A stretch of 41,630 nt of DNA from Anaerozeibacter quisquiliarum. GTDB lineage: Bacteria; Bacillota; Clostridia; Christensenellales; Aristaeellaceae. Shown here piece by piece: positions 15,757 through 23,085 of this stretch (positions are counted from its first letter, which is position 1; the number at the start of each line of letters is the position of its first letter). The stretch lies in the NCBI GenBank assembly GCA_051162045.1, contig JBISDI010000034.1, one strand, 5' to 3'. A model generated the notes under the pieces. It was given only the letters and a program-made list of their open reading frames with translations. It did not search any database and was not told the origin of the DNA. A program made the translations under genes and the position numbers.

Positions 15757-15999
15757 TTATCGTATCTCCTGCTCCAATTCGTCAAACGCCTCGGCGCCAA
15801 AGAATTCGCCGAGCGTCATGTCGAGCCCGTCGCATAGCTTTTTGATGAGGTTGATCGATACTTCCCTGCGCCGTGCGTCGAACATGCTGTATACGGTTGA
15901 GGGCGTCACCCCTGCGCGGTTGGCCAATTCGTTGATCTTGATGTTTTTCTGCGCGCAGATTTCTGAAAACCGCTGTACGACTGCGTCCTTAATCCCCAT
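15757..15999 (-). CDS. XRE-family (Cro/C1-type) transcriptional regulator
   Basis: The protein has 80 residues and consists almost wholly of a Cro/C1-type helix-turn-helix: INELANRAGVTPSTVYSMFD, with the usual hydrophobic core INLIKKLCDGLDMTLGEFF. The ATG at 15999 has GGGGTGA upstream; a GTG at 16008 is the alternative. Divergent to it is a small open frame (16137), and the shared spacer carries three TAyGC-N4-GCGTr dyads, probably its operators. Such small regulators control phage-like or toxin-antitoxin modules, but the partner here is not a recognised toxin. Confidence 0.85.
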   Translation of the reverse strand: MGIKDAVVQRFSEICAQKNIKINELANRAGVTPSTVYSMFDARRREVSINLIKKLCDGLDMTLGEFFGAEAFDELEQEIR

Positions 16000-16034
16000 A
16001 GTGCTCACCCCTATATGACAAGAATAGAGGCTTT

Positions 16035-16109
16035 TACGCTATCGCGTGTATGCACTTGCGTATTTTCGAAGATTGTGTATAATGCTCTTGGAATGTACGC
16101 ATGTGCGTG
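16035..16109 (+). promoter_or_regulatory. Divergent promoter region with three operator-like dyads
   Basis: Three 14-base sites of the form TAyGC-N4-GCGTr: 16035-16048, 16049-16062 (directly abutting) and 16096-16109. A rightward promoter TTGCGT (16056-16061), 16-base spacer, TATAAT (16078-16083) sits among them: site 2 covers the -35 and site 3 lies past the start point. The layout recalls multi-site operators of Cro/C1-type repressors and fits autoregulation by the XRE protein encoded to the left. Confidence 0.7.
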
Positions 16110-16136
16110 GAGCGCAATAAAAGGGGGAAGCAATTT

Positions 16137-16367
16137 ATGACCTTTGAAGAATTTAAACGCGAGCGTGTCCAGCCTCCGGCCTATGGCACTGCGCCGGTGG
16201 CGTTGATTGCTAAATATCAGGCCATTCTTGTGCGGATGGAAGAACTACATAAAGAGGGCGCTGCCCTTTCGCCCGCCGCGATGATCGCGGCGGGCGAACA
16301 AGCAAACGCGCTTGCAAACGAAATCTCCAAGATGGCCTCAAAGGATTTTGCACGCAAAGTCCTTTGA
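16137..16367 (+). CDS. Small hypothetical protein divergent to the XRE regulator
   Basis: The open frame has 76 codons starting MTFEEFKRERV at the ATG 16137, preceded by AAGGGGGAAG and by a plausible promoter at 16056-16083. I recognise no family. The product is predicted helical and charged, with no signal or membrane segment. Two strong palindromes lie inside it: a 31-base perfect one (16268-16298, coding SPAAMIAAGE) and a 15-bp-stem hairpin (16331-16374) that includes the stop. It could be a partner of the XRE regulator, or a chance frame over repeat DNA; the first 40 codons look most gene-like. Confidence 0.5.
   Translation: MTFEEFKRERVQPPAYGTAPVALIAKYQAILVRMEELHKEGAALSPAAMIAAGEQANALANEISKMASKDFARKVL
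16268..16298. repeat. 31-base perfect palindrome
   Basis: TTCGCCCGCCGCGAT (16268-16282), a central G, then the exact reverse complement (16284-16298). It would form a very stable hairpin or cruciform. It lies inside the small open frame 16137-16367, and both strands code for a similar peptide across it (SPAA-I/M-IAAGE). Confidence 0.8.
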
Positions 16368-16374
16368 GGCCATC
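16331..16374. repeat. Long hairpin at the 3' end of ribokinase
   Basis: A perfect 15-bp stem (16331-16345 with 16360-16374) has a loop TTTTGCACGCAAAG that can itself pair TTTGC with GCAAA. It lies six bases after the ribokinase stop on that strand. No T-run follows on the minus strand, so it is not a standard terminator. A related hairpin with a like loop lies at 15615-15657. Confidence 0.8.
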
Positions 16375-16380
16375 CACACA

Positions 16381-17304
16381 TCAATCGGTTCCCGCGATCA
16401 GCCCCGCGGCTTGCTCGAACGTGGGCATGGCGGCTTGCGCGCCCCGGGCGGTGGTGGACAGCGCGCCCACGGCGTTGGCCAGCACGACCGCGTCGGAGGT
16501 GGCGTAGCCCTTGGCGAGGCCGACCGAGAGGCCGGCGTTGAACGAGTCGCCCGCCGCGGTGGTGTCGACCACGTTGACCTTGAAGCCGGGGAACAGGCGG
16601 TAGCCCGCCGCGGTGACCAGCAGCGCGCCCTGTCCGCCGCGCTTGTTGATGACGGCCTTCGCGCCCTTGCGGATCAGCTGGGCCGCGGCCTCGGCGGCCT
16701 GCTCGACGGTGTCCACCGGCATGCCGGTGAGCAGATGCAGTTCGGTCTCGTTGGGCGTCACGTAGTCGCACAGCGCGAACACCGCGTCCGATACGGGCGC
16801 GGCGGGCACCGGCGCGGGGTCGAGCACCACCAGCGCGCCGGCCTGCTTGGCCAGCGCCATGCCGTGGGTGATCGCCGGCAGCGGGTTTTCCATCTGGAAC
16901 AGGCACACGTCGCGCTTCAGGGCGTCGGCCTTGGCGCTGACCATGTCGCAGGTCAGTGCGAAGTTGGCCCCGGGCGCGACCAGGATGCGGTTCTCGCCGT
17001 GCTTGTCCACCTCGATCAGCGCGACGCCGGTCGGCGCGTCCGGGGTGCGGACGACGCCCGCGGTGTCCACGCCCTCGCGCTCGAGCGCGTCCAGGTACAT
17101 CCGTCCGTTCGAGTCCTCGCCCACGCAGCCGATCATCATGACGTCCGCGCCCAGCCGCGCGCAGGCCACCGCCTGGTTGCCGCCCTTGCCGCCGGTGAAG
17201 GTCTCGAACTTCTCGGCGATCATGCTCTCGCCCGGCGCGTGGAAGCGTTCTACCGTCACGGTCATGTCCACATTTATGCTGCCCAGCACGCAGATCCTGT
17301 TCAT
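16381..17304 (-). CDS. rbsK: Ribokinase (PfkB family)
   Basis: The protein has 307 residues, the normal ribokinase length. The first PfkB signature is at GGKGGNQA (38-45) after GSINVDMT, and the second at DTTAAGDSFNAGLSVGLAKG with catalytic D253. The NETE motif (TPNETELHLLTG) is present. The enzyme phosphorylates ribose at O5; related sugars are possible. AGGAGG lies about seven bases before the ATG. It follows dapF by 13 bases, so it is the third gene of glyA-dapF-rbsK. Codon use is strongly GC-rich, unlike the sugar operon to the left. The last codons are duplicated at 15.66-15.71 kb. Confidence 0.92.
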   Translation of the reverse strand: MNRICVLGSINVDMTVTVERFHAPGESMIAEKFETFTGGKGGNQAVACARLGADVMMIGCVGEDSNGRMYLDALEREGVDTAGVVRTPDAPTGVALIEVDKHGENRILVAPGANFALTCDMVSAKADALKRDVCLFQMENPLPAITHGMALAKQAGALVVLDPAPVPAAPVSDAVFALCDYVTPNETELHLLTGMPVDTVEQAAEAAAQLIRKGAKAVINKRGGQGALLVTAAGYRLFPGFKVNVVDTTAAGDSFNAGLSVGLAKGYATSDAVVLANAVGALSTTARGAQAAMPTFEQAAGLIAGTD

Positions 17305-17317
17305 GCGGCTTCCTCCT

Positions 17318-18115
17318 TTAAATAACCCATTCCCCGGTGAACACGGTCACGGCGGGGCCGGTCATATAAATGTGATTGTTTCTCTTCCATTCGATGTCGA
17401 GCGCGCCGCCCTTGAGGTTGACCCGCGCCGCGCGCGCGCTCCGGCCGGCCTGTGCGCAGGCCACCAGCGCCGCGCATGCGCCCGTACCGCAGGCCAGCGT
17501 CTCGCCCGAGCCGCGCTCCCAGACCCGCATCTGGAGCGCATCCGGCGCCGCGACGCGCACGAACTCCACGTTGGCGCGATCGGGAAAGGCCGGGTCGCGC
17601 TCGATGGCCGGCCCGGCCGCGCCAAACAGCGCATCCTCCGGCAGCTCGGGCAGCACCGCCACCGCGTGCGGGTTGCCCAGCGAGACGCGCTCGAGCGTCC
17701 ACGCGCGCCCGGCGGCATGGACCGTCACCGCGCCGTTCAGCACGGGTTCGCCCATGTCCACGGTCGCACCGGTGCACCGGCCGCCCTCGATCGTCAACTG
17801 AAGCGCCTTCACGCCCGAGGGCGTGTCGATCGTCAGCGTGGGCTTTCTGCACAGCCCGGAATCGTATAAATACTTGCCCACGCAGCGGATGCCGTTGCCG
17901 CACATCCTGGCCTCGCTGCCGTCGGCGTTGAACACCCGCATCCGCGCGTCGCAGTCGCGGCCGGGTCCGATCAGGATCAGCCCGTCCGCGCCCACGCCAA
18001 AGTGGGGGCGCGAAACCTCGACCGCCAGCTCGGCCGGCTCTTTTGGCAAGGACTCATGAAAGCAGTCGACAAAGACGTAGTCGTTGCCGATGCCGTGCAT
18101 CTTGATGAACCGCAA
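17318..18115 (-). CDS. dapF: Diaminopimelate epimerase
   Basis: The protein has 265 residues. It interconverts LL- and meso-diaminopimelate for lysine and cell wall synthesis. The two catalytic cysteines are in MCGNGIRC (C72) and ACGTGACAAL (C209), and the family start MHGIGNDYVFVD is present. Translation starts at TTG 18115, with GGGAGGG about eight bases upstream. It lies between glyA and rbsK in one minus-strand operon. Confidence 0.95.
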   Translation of the reverse strand: MRFIKMHGIGNDYVFVDCFHESLPKEPAELAVEVSRPHFGVGADGLILIGPGRDCDARMRVFNADGSEARMCGNGIRCVGKYLYDSGLCRKPTLTIDTPSGVKALQLTIEGGRCTGATVDMGEPVLNGAVTVHAAGRAWTLERVSLGNPHAVAVLPELPEDALFGAAGPAIERDPAFPDRANVEFVRVAAPDALQMRVWERGSGETLACGTGACAALVACAQAGRSARAARVNLKGGALDIEWKRNNHIYMTGPAVTVFTGEWVI

Positions 18116-18147
18116 GCCGAATCCCTCCCAATCGCCCCATGTCCGAT

Positions 18148-19386
18148 TTACGGGTACAGCGGGAACCGCGCGCAGAGCGCGAGCACCTCGTCGCGCACCG
18201 CCGGGACGCAGGCCTCGCCCTCGGCGACCACGCGCGCGATGAAACGGGCGATTTGCGCCATCTCGGCTTCCTTCATGCCGCGCGAGGTGACCGCGGGCGT
18301 GCCCAGCCTCACGCCGCTCGTCACGAACGGCGACAGTGTCTCAAACGGCACGGTGTTCTTGTTGACGGTAATGTTGGCTTCGCCCAGCAGCGCCTCGAGC
18401 GCCTTGCCGGTGACGCCGGTGCCGGTCAGGTTCACAAGCATCAGGTGGTTGTCGGTGCCGCCCGACACCAGCTTGAGGCCGGCGTCCGTGAGCCCCTTCG
18501 CCAGCGCGCGCGCGTTCAGCACGATTTGGTGTTGGTAGACCTTGAATTCGGGCTCCATCGCTTCTTTGAAGCACACGGCCTTGGCGGCGATGATGTGCTC
18601 GAGCGGGCCGCCCTGGGTGCCGGGGAATATGGCCTTGTCGATCTGCTTGGAAAGCGCCTCGCGGCACAGGATCATGCCGCCGCGCGGGCCGCGCAGCGTC
18701 TTGTGGGTGGTGGTGGTCACGACGTCGGCATAGGGCACCGGGCTTTCGTGCTCGCCCGCCGCGACGAGGCCGGCGATGTGGGCCATGTCCACCATGAACA
18801 GCGCGCCGCAGGCATCGGCGATCTCGCGGAATTTCTTAAAGTCGAGCGCGCGCGGATAGGCGCTCGCGCCCGCCACGATCAGCTTGGGCTTGCACTCGAG
18901 CGCCAGTTTATGCAGCGCATCGTAGTCGATCGTCTCGTCCGACTCGCGCACGCCGTAGGGCACGATGCTAAAGTACTTGCCCGACATGTTGACCGGGCTG
19001 CCATGGGTCAGGTGGCCGCCGTGGGCCAGATTCATGCCCAGGATCGTGTCGCCCGGCTCGAGCAGCGCGAAGTAGACCGCAAGGTTCGCCTGCGCGCCCG
19101 AATGGGGCTGGACGTTCGCGTGATCCGCACCGAACAGCGCCTTGGCGCGTTCGCGCGCCAGATCCTCGACCACGTCCACGTACTGACATCCGCCGTAGTA
19201 GCGCTTGCCGGGATACCCCTCGGCGTATTTGTTGGTCAGGTGCGAGCCACAGGCCTGCATGACCGCCTCGCTGACAAAATTCTCCGAGGCGATCAGTTCA
19301 ATGTGCTCCCGCTGGCGTTTGAGCTCCAGCTCCATCGCGTCCAAGATTTCGGGGTCGGCCTTTCGCACGGCGTCGTATTGCAGCAT
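18148..19386 (-). CDS. glyA: Serine hydroxymethyltransferase
   Basis: The protein has 412 residues, standard for bacterial SHMT. It converts serine and tetrahydrofolate to glycine and methylene-tetrahydrofolate. The PLP lysine is K229 in the motif DVVTTTTHKTLRGPRGG, and further family segments are IASENFVS and YAEGYPGKRYYGG. AAGGAGG lies upstream of the ATG at 19386, and a TTGAGA-17-TATAAT promoter is at 19453-19425. It is the first gene of the glyA-dapF-rbsK transcript. Confidence 0.97.
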   Translation of the reverse strand: MLQYDAVRKADPEILDAMELELKRQREHIELIASENFVSEAVMQACGSHLTNKYAEGYPGKRYYGGCQYVDVVEDLARERAKALFGADHANVQPHSGAQANLAVYFALLEPGDTILGMNLAHGGHLTHGSPVNMSGKYFSIVPYGVRESDETIDYDALHKLALECKPKLIVAGASAYPRALDFKKFREIADACGALFMVDMAHIAGLVAAGEHESPVPYADVVTTTTHKTLRGPRGGMILCREALSKQIDKAIFPGTQGGPLEHIIAAKAVCFKEAMEPEFKVYQHQIVLNARALAKGLTDAGLKLVSGGTDNHLMLVNLTGTGVTGKALEALLGEANITVNKNTVPFETLSPFVTSGVRLGTPAVTSRGMKEAEMAQIARFIARVVAEGEACVPAVRDEVLALCARFPLYP

Positions 19387-19424
19387 GCCGGGAATCCTCC
19401 TTGCCTCAACGGTATTTTTTGTTG

Positions 19425-19453
19425 ATTATATCGCCCAATGCGTGCTTTCTCAA
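19425..19453 (-). promoter_or_regulatory. glyA operon promoter
   Basis: Minus strand TTGAGA (19453-19448), a 17-base spacer and TATAAT (19430-19425), about 40 bases before the glyA start. Confidence 0.8.
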
Positions 19454-19479
19454 GGTAGCACGGGTTATTTTTGCCCGTG

Positions 19480-19959
19480 TTATGCGCCCGACCAGTCCTT
19501 GCACACGTCCACCCACTCGCCGCCGGTCGTCATTTCGAGCTCCTCGGTCGTCAGCCGCGCGGCGCTGCTTGCACTGCCGGCGGCGGGGAATACCCAATCG
19601 AAGCGCGCGATCGAGCGGTCGAGGCACACGCGCGCGCCTGCCTTCAAAGCGAACGGGCACACGCCGCCCACCGCGTGGCCGGTCAGTTCGACCGCCTGCT
19701 CGGGCGACAGCATGCTGGCCTTGACGCCGAAGGTCTGCTTGAACTTCGGATTGTCGATGCGCGCGTCGCCCGCGCAGGCCACGAGCAAACACCCATCCCC
19801 CTCGGGTGCGCGAAACGACAGCGTTTTGACGATTTGCGCCGGCGGGCAACCGACCGATCGCGCCGCCAACGCGACGGTCGCGCTCGACGCCTCAAATTCC
19901 ATGATTCGGTCGGCAAGACTCCACTGGGCAAGATGTGCCCGGACACGCTCGACGGACAT
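19480..19959 (-). CDS. YbaK/EbsC-family aminoacyl-tRNA deacylase-like protein
   Basis: The protein has 159 residues. The YbaK fold is indicated by AARSVGCPPAQIVKTLSF (the conserved catalytic-type lysine region), the GHAVGGVCPFAL loop and the C-terminal AARLTTEEL. Relatives remove Ala or Cys wrongly attached to tRNA-Pro; this one could have another substrate. The ATG at 19959 has AAGGAGG eight bases upstream. It follows the MATE gene on the same strand after about 90 bases and may be cotranscribed with it. Confidence 0.85.
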   Translation of the reverse strand: MSVERVRAHLAQWSLADRIMEFEASSATVALAARSVGCPPAQIVKTLSFRAPEGDGCLLVACAGDARIDNPKFKQTFGVKASMLSPEQAVELTGHAVGGVCPFALKAGARVCLDRSIARFDWVFPAAGSASSAARLTTEELEMTTGGEWVDVCKDWSGA

Positions 19960-20052
19960 GCTTTCGTCCTCCTTCGCAGCATTTCAATATAATTGCGCCA
20001 CGCCGCCGTTGCCGGCAACGTGGAGCGCGGTGGCTTCCTCAATGGCTGCCGC

Positions 20053-21405
20053 CTACGCCGCGCGGATGCCCGTGCGGTTTTCACGCCAGCGGCCCGAAAG
20101 CACGAACCACAGGCCGAGGAAGCTCGAGCCCAGCGTCGCGATCGGCGCGCCCAGGCCTACGCCGGCGAGGCCCATCGTCCGGGACAGCAGCCATGCGGCG
20201 GGGATCCTCAGCACGAGAGAGGAGAGCGACGCCAGAATCAGCGAAAAAACCGTGTGGCCCGAAGCGATCACCAGGCCGCCGAAGCAGAACACGAACGGCA
20301 CCAACAGGTAGTCGAAGCTGAAGGCGCGCAGGTAGCGGACGCCCGCCTCGATCACCCCCGAGTCGTCCGTCAGCAGCGAAATCAACTGAGCCGGGAACAG
20401 CTGCACGGCGGCGAACACGGTCGCGCCCAGCGCCAGCGAAAACAGGATGCCCTTTTTGAGCACCTCCAGCGCGCGGTCGTGCTGCGCCGCGCCGATGTTC
20501 TGCGCGGCGATGGACGAGATCGATTGCTGGATCGCGAGGATCGGTAGGATCGCGAAGCTGTTGAGCTTGCCCACCACGCCGCCCGCCGCCGAAGCGGATA
20601 CGCCAAAACCGTTGGTGAGCGCGGTCATCGCCAGGAACGACACACTGACCACCAGCGACTGTGCGGAGCTGGGCAGGCCGATTTTGAAGATTTGCCGCAG
20701 CTTCTCCGGGTGGATGGCGAAGCTGCGCCATTTGAAGTCGAACAGGAACTTGCTCCTGGCAAGGTACGCCGCCGCCATCACGACGCTGACGGCCTGCGCG
20801 ATGACGGTCGCCCAGGCCGCACCCGCCGCGCCCATACCCAAGTCCCTGACCATCCATACGTCCAGCACCGCGTTGACCGCGGCGGCGATTGCCACAAAGA
20901 TCAGCGGGCGCCGGGCGTCGCCCAGACCGCGTTGCACCGCCGACACCGCGTTGTAGCCGAACACGAATAGATTGCCCAGCATGCAGATGTCCAGATACGC
21001 GCGGGCTTCGTCCATGACGGTGGGGGGCGTTTGGATCATCGCAAGGATCGGGCCGGCCAGTGCGATGACGAGCGCGGTGAATGCCACCGCTGAGAGCGCC
21101 AGCACCGTGAACAGCGTGCCGATGGTCTCGGAGACGTCCTTTTCCCGCTTTGCGCCGAAGTACTGGCCCACAAGGATCGTGCCGCCCACCGTCAGGCCCG
21201 CCACCACCATCACCACGACGTTGGTAATCTGGCCGCCGTTGGTGACGCCCGCCAGCGCCTCCTTCGTGGAGAAATTGCCCACCACCGCCATGTCCGTCAC
21301 GTTGTACAGCGCCTGCAGGAAGCTGGACAGCAGGAACGGCGCGCCGAAGCGGATCAGGTGGCCGAGGATATTGCCGCGGGTGAAGTCCTTGTGTAAAGAA
21401 GCCAT
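20053..21405 (-). CDS. MATE-family efflux protein
   Basis: The protein has 450 residues and twelve predicted membrane helices in two similar halves, typical of the multidrug and toxic compound extrusion family. Characteristic parts are PFLLSSFLQALYNVTDMAVVG in helix 1-2, with GGQITNVVVMVVAG and GLGDARRPL. It exports cationic compounds against a Na+ or H+ gradient; the substrate is unknown. GAGAGGTG lies before the ATG at 21405, and a TTGCGG-17-TATAAT promoter is at 21498-21470. Confidence 0.92.
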   Translation of the reverse strand: MASLHKDFTRGNILGHLIRFGAPFLLSSFLQALYNVTDMAVVGNFSTKEALAGVTNGGQITNVVVMVVAGLTVGGTILVGQYFGAKREKDVSETIGTLFTVLALSAVAFTALVIALAGPILAMIQTPPTVMDEARAYLDICMLGNLFVFGYNAVSAVQRGLGDARRPLIFVAIAAAVNAVLDVWMVRDLGMGAAGAAWATVIAQAVSVVMAAAYLARSKFLFDFKWRSFAIHPEKLRQIFKIGLPSSAQSLVVSVSFLAMTALTNGFGVSASAAGGVVGKLNSFAILPILAIQQSISSIAAQNIGAAQHDRALEVLKKGILFSLALGATVFAAVQLFPAQLISLLTDDSGVIEAGVRYLRAFSFDYLLVPFVFCFGGLVIASGHTVFSLILASLSSLVLRIPAAWLLSRTMGLAGVGLGAPIATLGSSFLGLWFVLSGRWRENRTGIRAA

Positions 21406-21469
21406 GAAAGCACCTCTCGCCTTTGTGTGGGGTCAGGGGGCCTGCCTCTTGCGGATGGATAACCCACAC

Positions 21470-21498
21470 ATTATACCATAAGCATCCCACGCCCGCAA
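21470..21498 (-). promoter_or_regulatory. MATE gene promoter
   Basis: Minus strand TTGCGG (21498-21493), a 17-base spacer and TATAAT (21475-21470), 65 bases before the MATE start. Confidence 0.7.
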
Positions 21499-21659
21499 CG
21501 CGGGACGCTTACTTCACCGCGAACGGGCGCCGTTGCGGGCAAAGGCAAGCGACTGCATATGTTTTCTGTTAGACCGCATCCTTCGGCTGACAGCGCTCCG
21601 CGCGTCGGATAGGCTCTTGCTGGAACCACATAAGCAGGCGGCGAAAGGATGACGCGCAT

Positions 21660-22037
21660 ATGGCATGGGGCTTGCTCCTCGGAACGTATGCGCTGTTGCC
21701 GGTCTTCTCGAGGTACCGGGCGTACATCGCCCCAGCGTCGGCGCTTCTGTTTGTGGTGCCGGGCATCTTGCCCGTGGGCAAGGCGCCGTGTGCGGTAAAC
21801 TGGAACGCGATCATGATGGCCGCGGGCACGATGGGCGCGGTTTCGCTGTTCATTGAATCCACGATGGCGCCGATCGCCATCTCCATTTCGAGGAAGCTCA
21901 AAATTTCGCCGGTCAACGCCATCGCGATTTCGTCGAATTTGCAGGGCGCGGCCACGCTGGCGTACGTGCTGCTGCGGCTGATCGGGAGACCAAAAGGAGA
22001 ACGGACTGCCATCCGCCGTATTTGCCGCTGCGCTTGA
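21660..22037 (+). pseudogene. Internally deleted SLC13/ArsB-like anion permease
   Basis: The frame has 125 codons. NWNAIMMAAGTMGAVSLFIES and the later MAPIAISISRKLKISPVN, then AISSNLQGAATL, match segments of SLC13/ArsB-type permeases that normally lie far apart in a protein of about 400 residues. The stretch between (the DNVATVLM-type region) and everything after AATL are missing. The remaining tail is unrelated. The product would have about three helices and is not expected to transport. The thymidine kinase promoter overlaps its end. Confidence 0.6.
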
Positions 22038-22063
22038 AACCAAGCGCGGCGCTGTGCTATACT
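22034..22063 (+). promoter_or_regulatory. Promoter of the thymidine kinase fusion gene
   Basis: TTGAAA (22034-22039), an 18-base spacer and TATACT (22058-22063), 31 bases before the TTG start at 22094. Confidence 0.7.
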
Positions 22064-22093
22064 GTTCGCACTGACAAACGGGGAGGGCTACCC

Positions 22094-23083
22094 TTGGCGA
22101 AGCTTTACTTTCGATACGGGGCGATGGGGTCGAGCAAGACGGCGAACGCCATCATGGTGCGCTACAACTACATGGAACGCGGGCAGCGCGCGCTGATGCT
22201 CAAGTCGCGCGTCGAGGGGCGCGACGGCGATCATCAGGTGCGCTCGCGCTCGGGCTTTTCCGCGCCCTGTGAATATATGGAAGACATCGACAGGATCGAC
22301 GTCAAGCAGTACGCCTGCCTGATCGTGGACGACGCGCAGTTCCTGAGCCGCGAGCAGGTGAAAAAGCTGACCGACATCGTGGATGCGCAGGACGTGCCGG
22401 TCATCTGCTACGGGCTGCGCGCGGACTTCAAGGGCGACCTGTTCCCGGGGAGCGAGGCGCTGCTGGCCTGGGCCGACGCCATCGAGGAAGTGAAGACCGT
22501 GTGCTGGTGCGGGCGCAAGGCCACGTTCAACGCGCGCGTCGTGGACGGGCGCGTGGTCAAGGAGGGCGAGCAGGTGGTGCTGGGCGGCAACGAGAGCTAC
22601 GTCAGCCTGTGCCGCCGGCACTGGAAGTCGGGCGACATGGGCGCGCGCGAGATCCGGCGCGTCGACGCGGACAAGAAGCGGTTCCTGTCCTTGCTGCTCG
22701 AGGCCGATCCCGAGGAAGCCATGATCGACAAATACCTCGAGGCGGGCGAGATGTACGTGCTGTTCGAGGGTGGGCGCGCGGTGGCCGAGGCCGTCATGGT
22801 GATGTTGCCGGACGGGACATGCGAGCTAAAGAGCCTGGCGGTTGAACCATCCGAGCAGGGTCGGGGCTTGGGCAGCGCGCTGGTCAGGCATATGATGGAA
22901 TTGTATAAGGGCGCGCGCGTGATGTACGTGGGCACCGGCGAGGGGGCGACCGGGTTCTATGAGCGGCTGGGATTCCGGTATTCGCATACGCTTCCGGGGT
23001 TTTTTGCGGACAATTATTCGGAGCCGATCTATGACAAGGGCGAATTGCTGACCGACATGTTGATGCTGGCGGTGGAGCTTTGA
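22094..23083 (+). CDS. Thymidine kinase fused to a GNAT acetyltransferase
   Basis: The protein has 329 residues. Residues 1-190 are a type II thymidine kinase: P-loop GAMGSSKT (9-16), the Walker B-type VDDAQF (78-83), the lasso region and the zinc ligands C137, C139, C173 and H176 (CWCG ... CRRH). Residues about 191-329 are a GNAT domain with the acetyl-CoA loop QGRGLGSAL (255-263) and the ending GFYERLGFRYSHTL. Thymidine kinases normally end near residue 190-200, so the fusion is unusual. In the usual DEAQF motif the catalytic Glu is replaced by Asp (DDAQF), which may lower kinase activity. The start is TTG 22094, seven bases after GGGAGG. The next gene follows at once. Confidence 0.88.
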   Translation: MAKLYFRYGAMGSSKTANAIMVRYNYMERGQRALMLKSRVEGRDGDHQVRSRSGFSAPCEYMEDIDRIDVKQYACLIVDDAQFLSREQVKKLTDIVDAQDVPVICYGLRADFKGDLFPGSEALLAWADAIEEVKTVCWCGRKATFNARVVDGRVVKEGEQVVLGGNESYVSLCRRHWKSGDMGAREIRRVDADKKRFLSLLLEADPEEAMIDKYLEAGEMYVLFEGGRAVAEAVMVMLPDGTCELKSLAVEPSEQGRGLGSALVRHMMELYKGARVMYVGTGEGATGFYERLGFRYSHTLPGFFADNYSEPIYDKGELLTDMLMLAVEL

Positions 23084-23085
23084 GG

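Noticed and set aside
18139..19425. 428-codon plus-strand frame opposite glyA
   Set aside because: glyA on the minus strand has full family motifs, promoter and ribosome binding site; the opposite frame is a composition effect.
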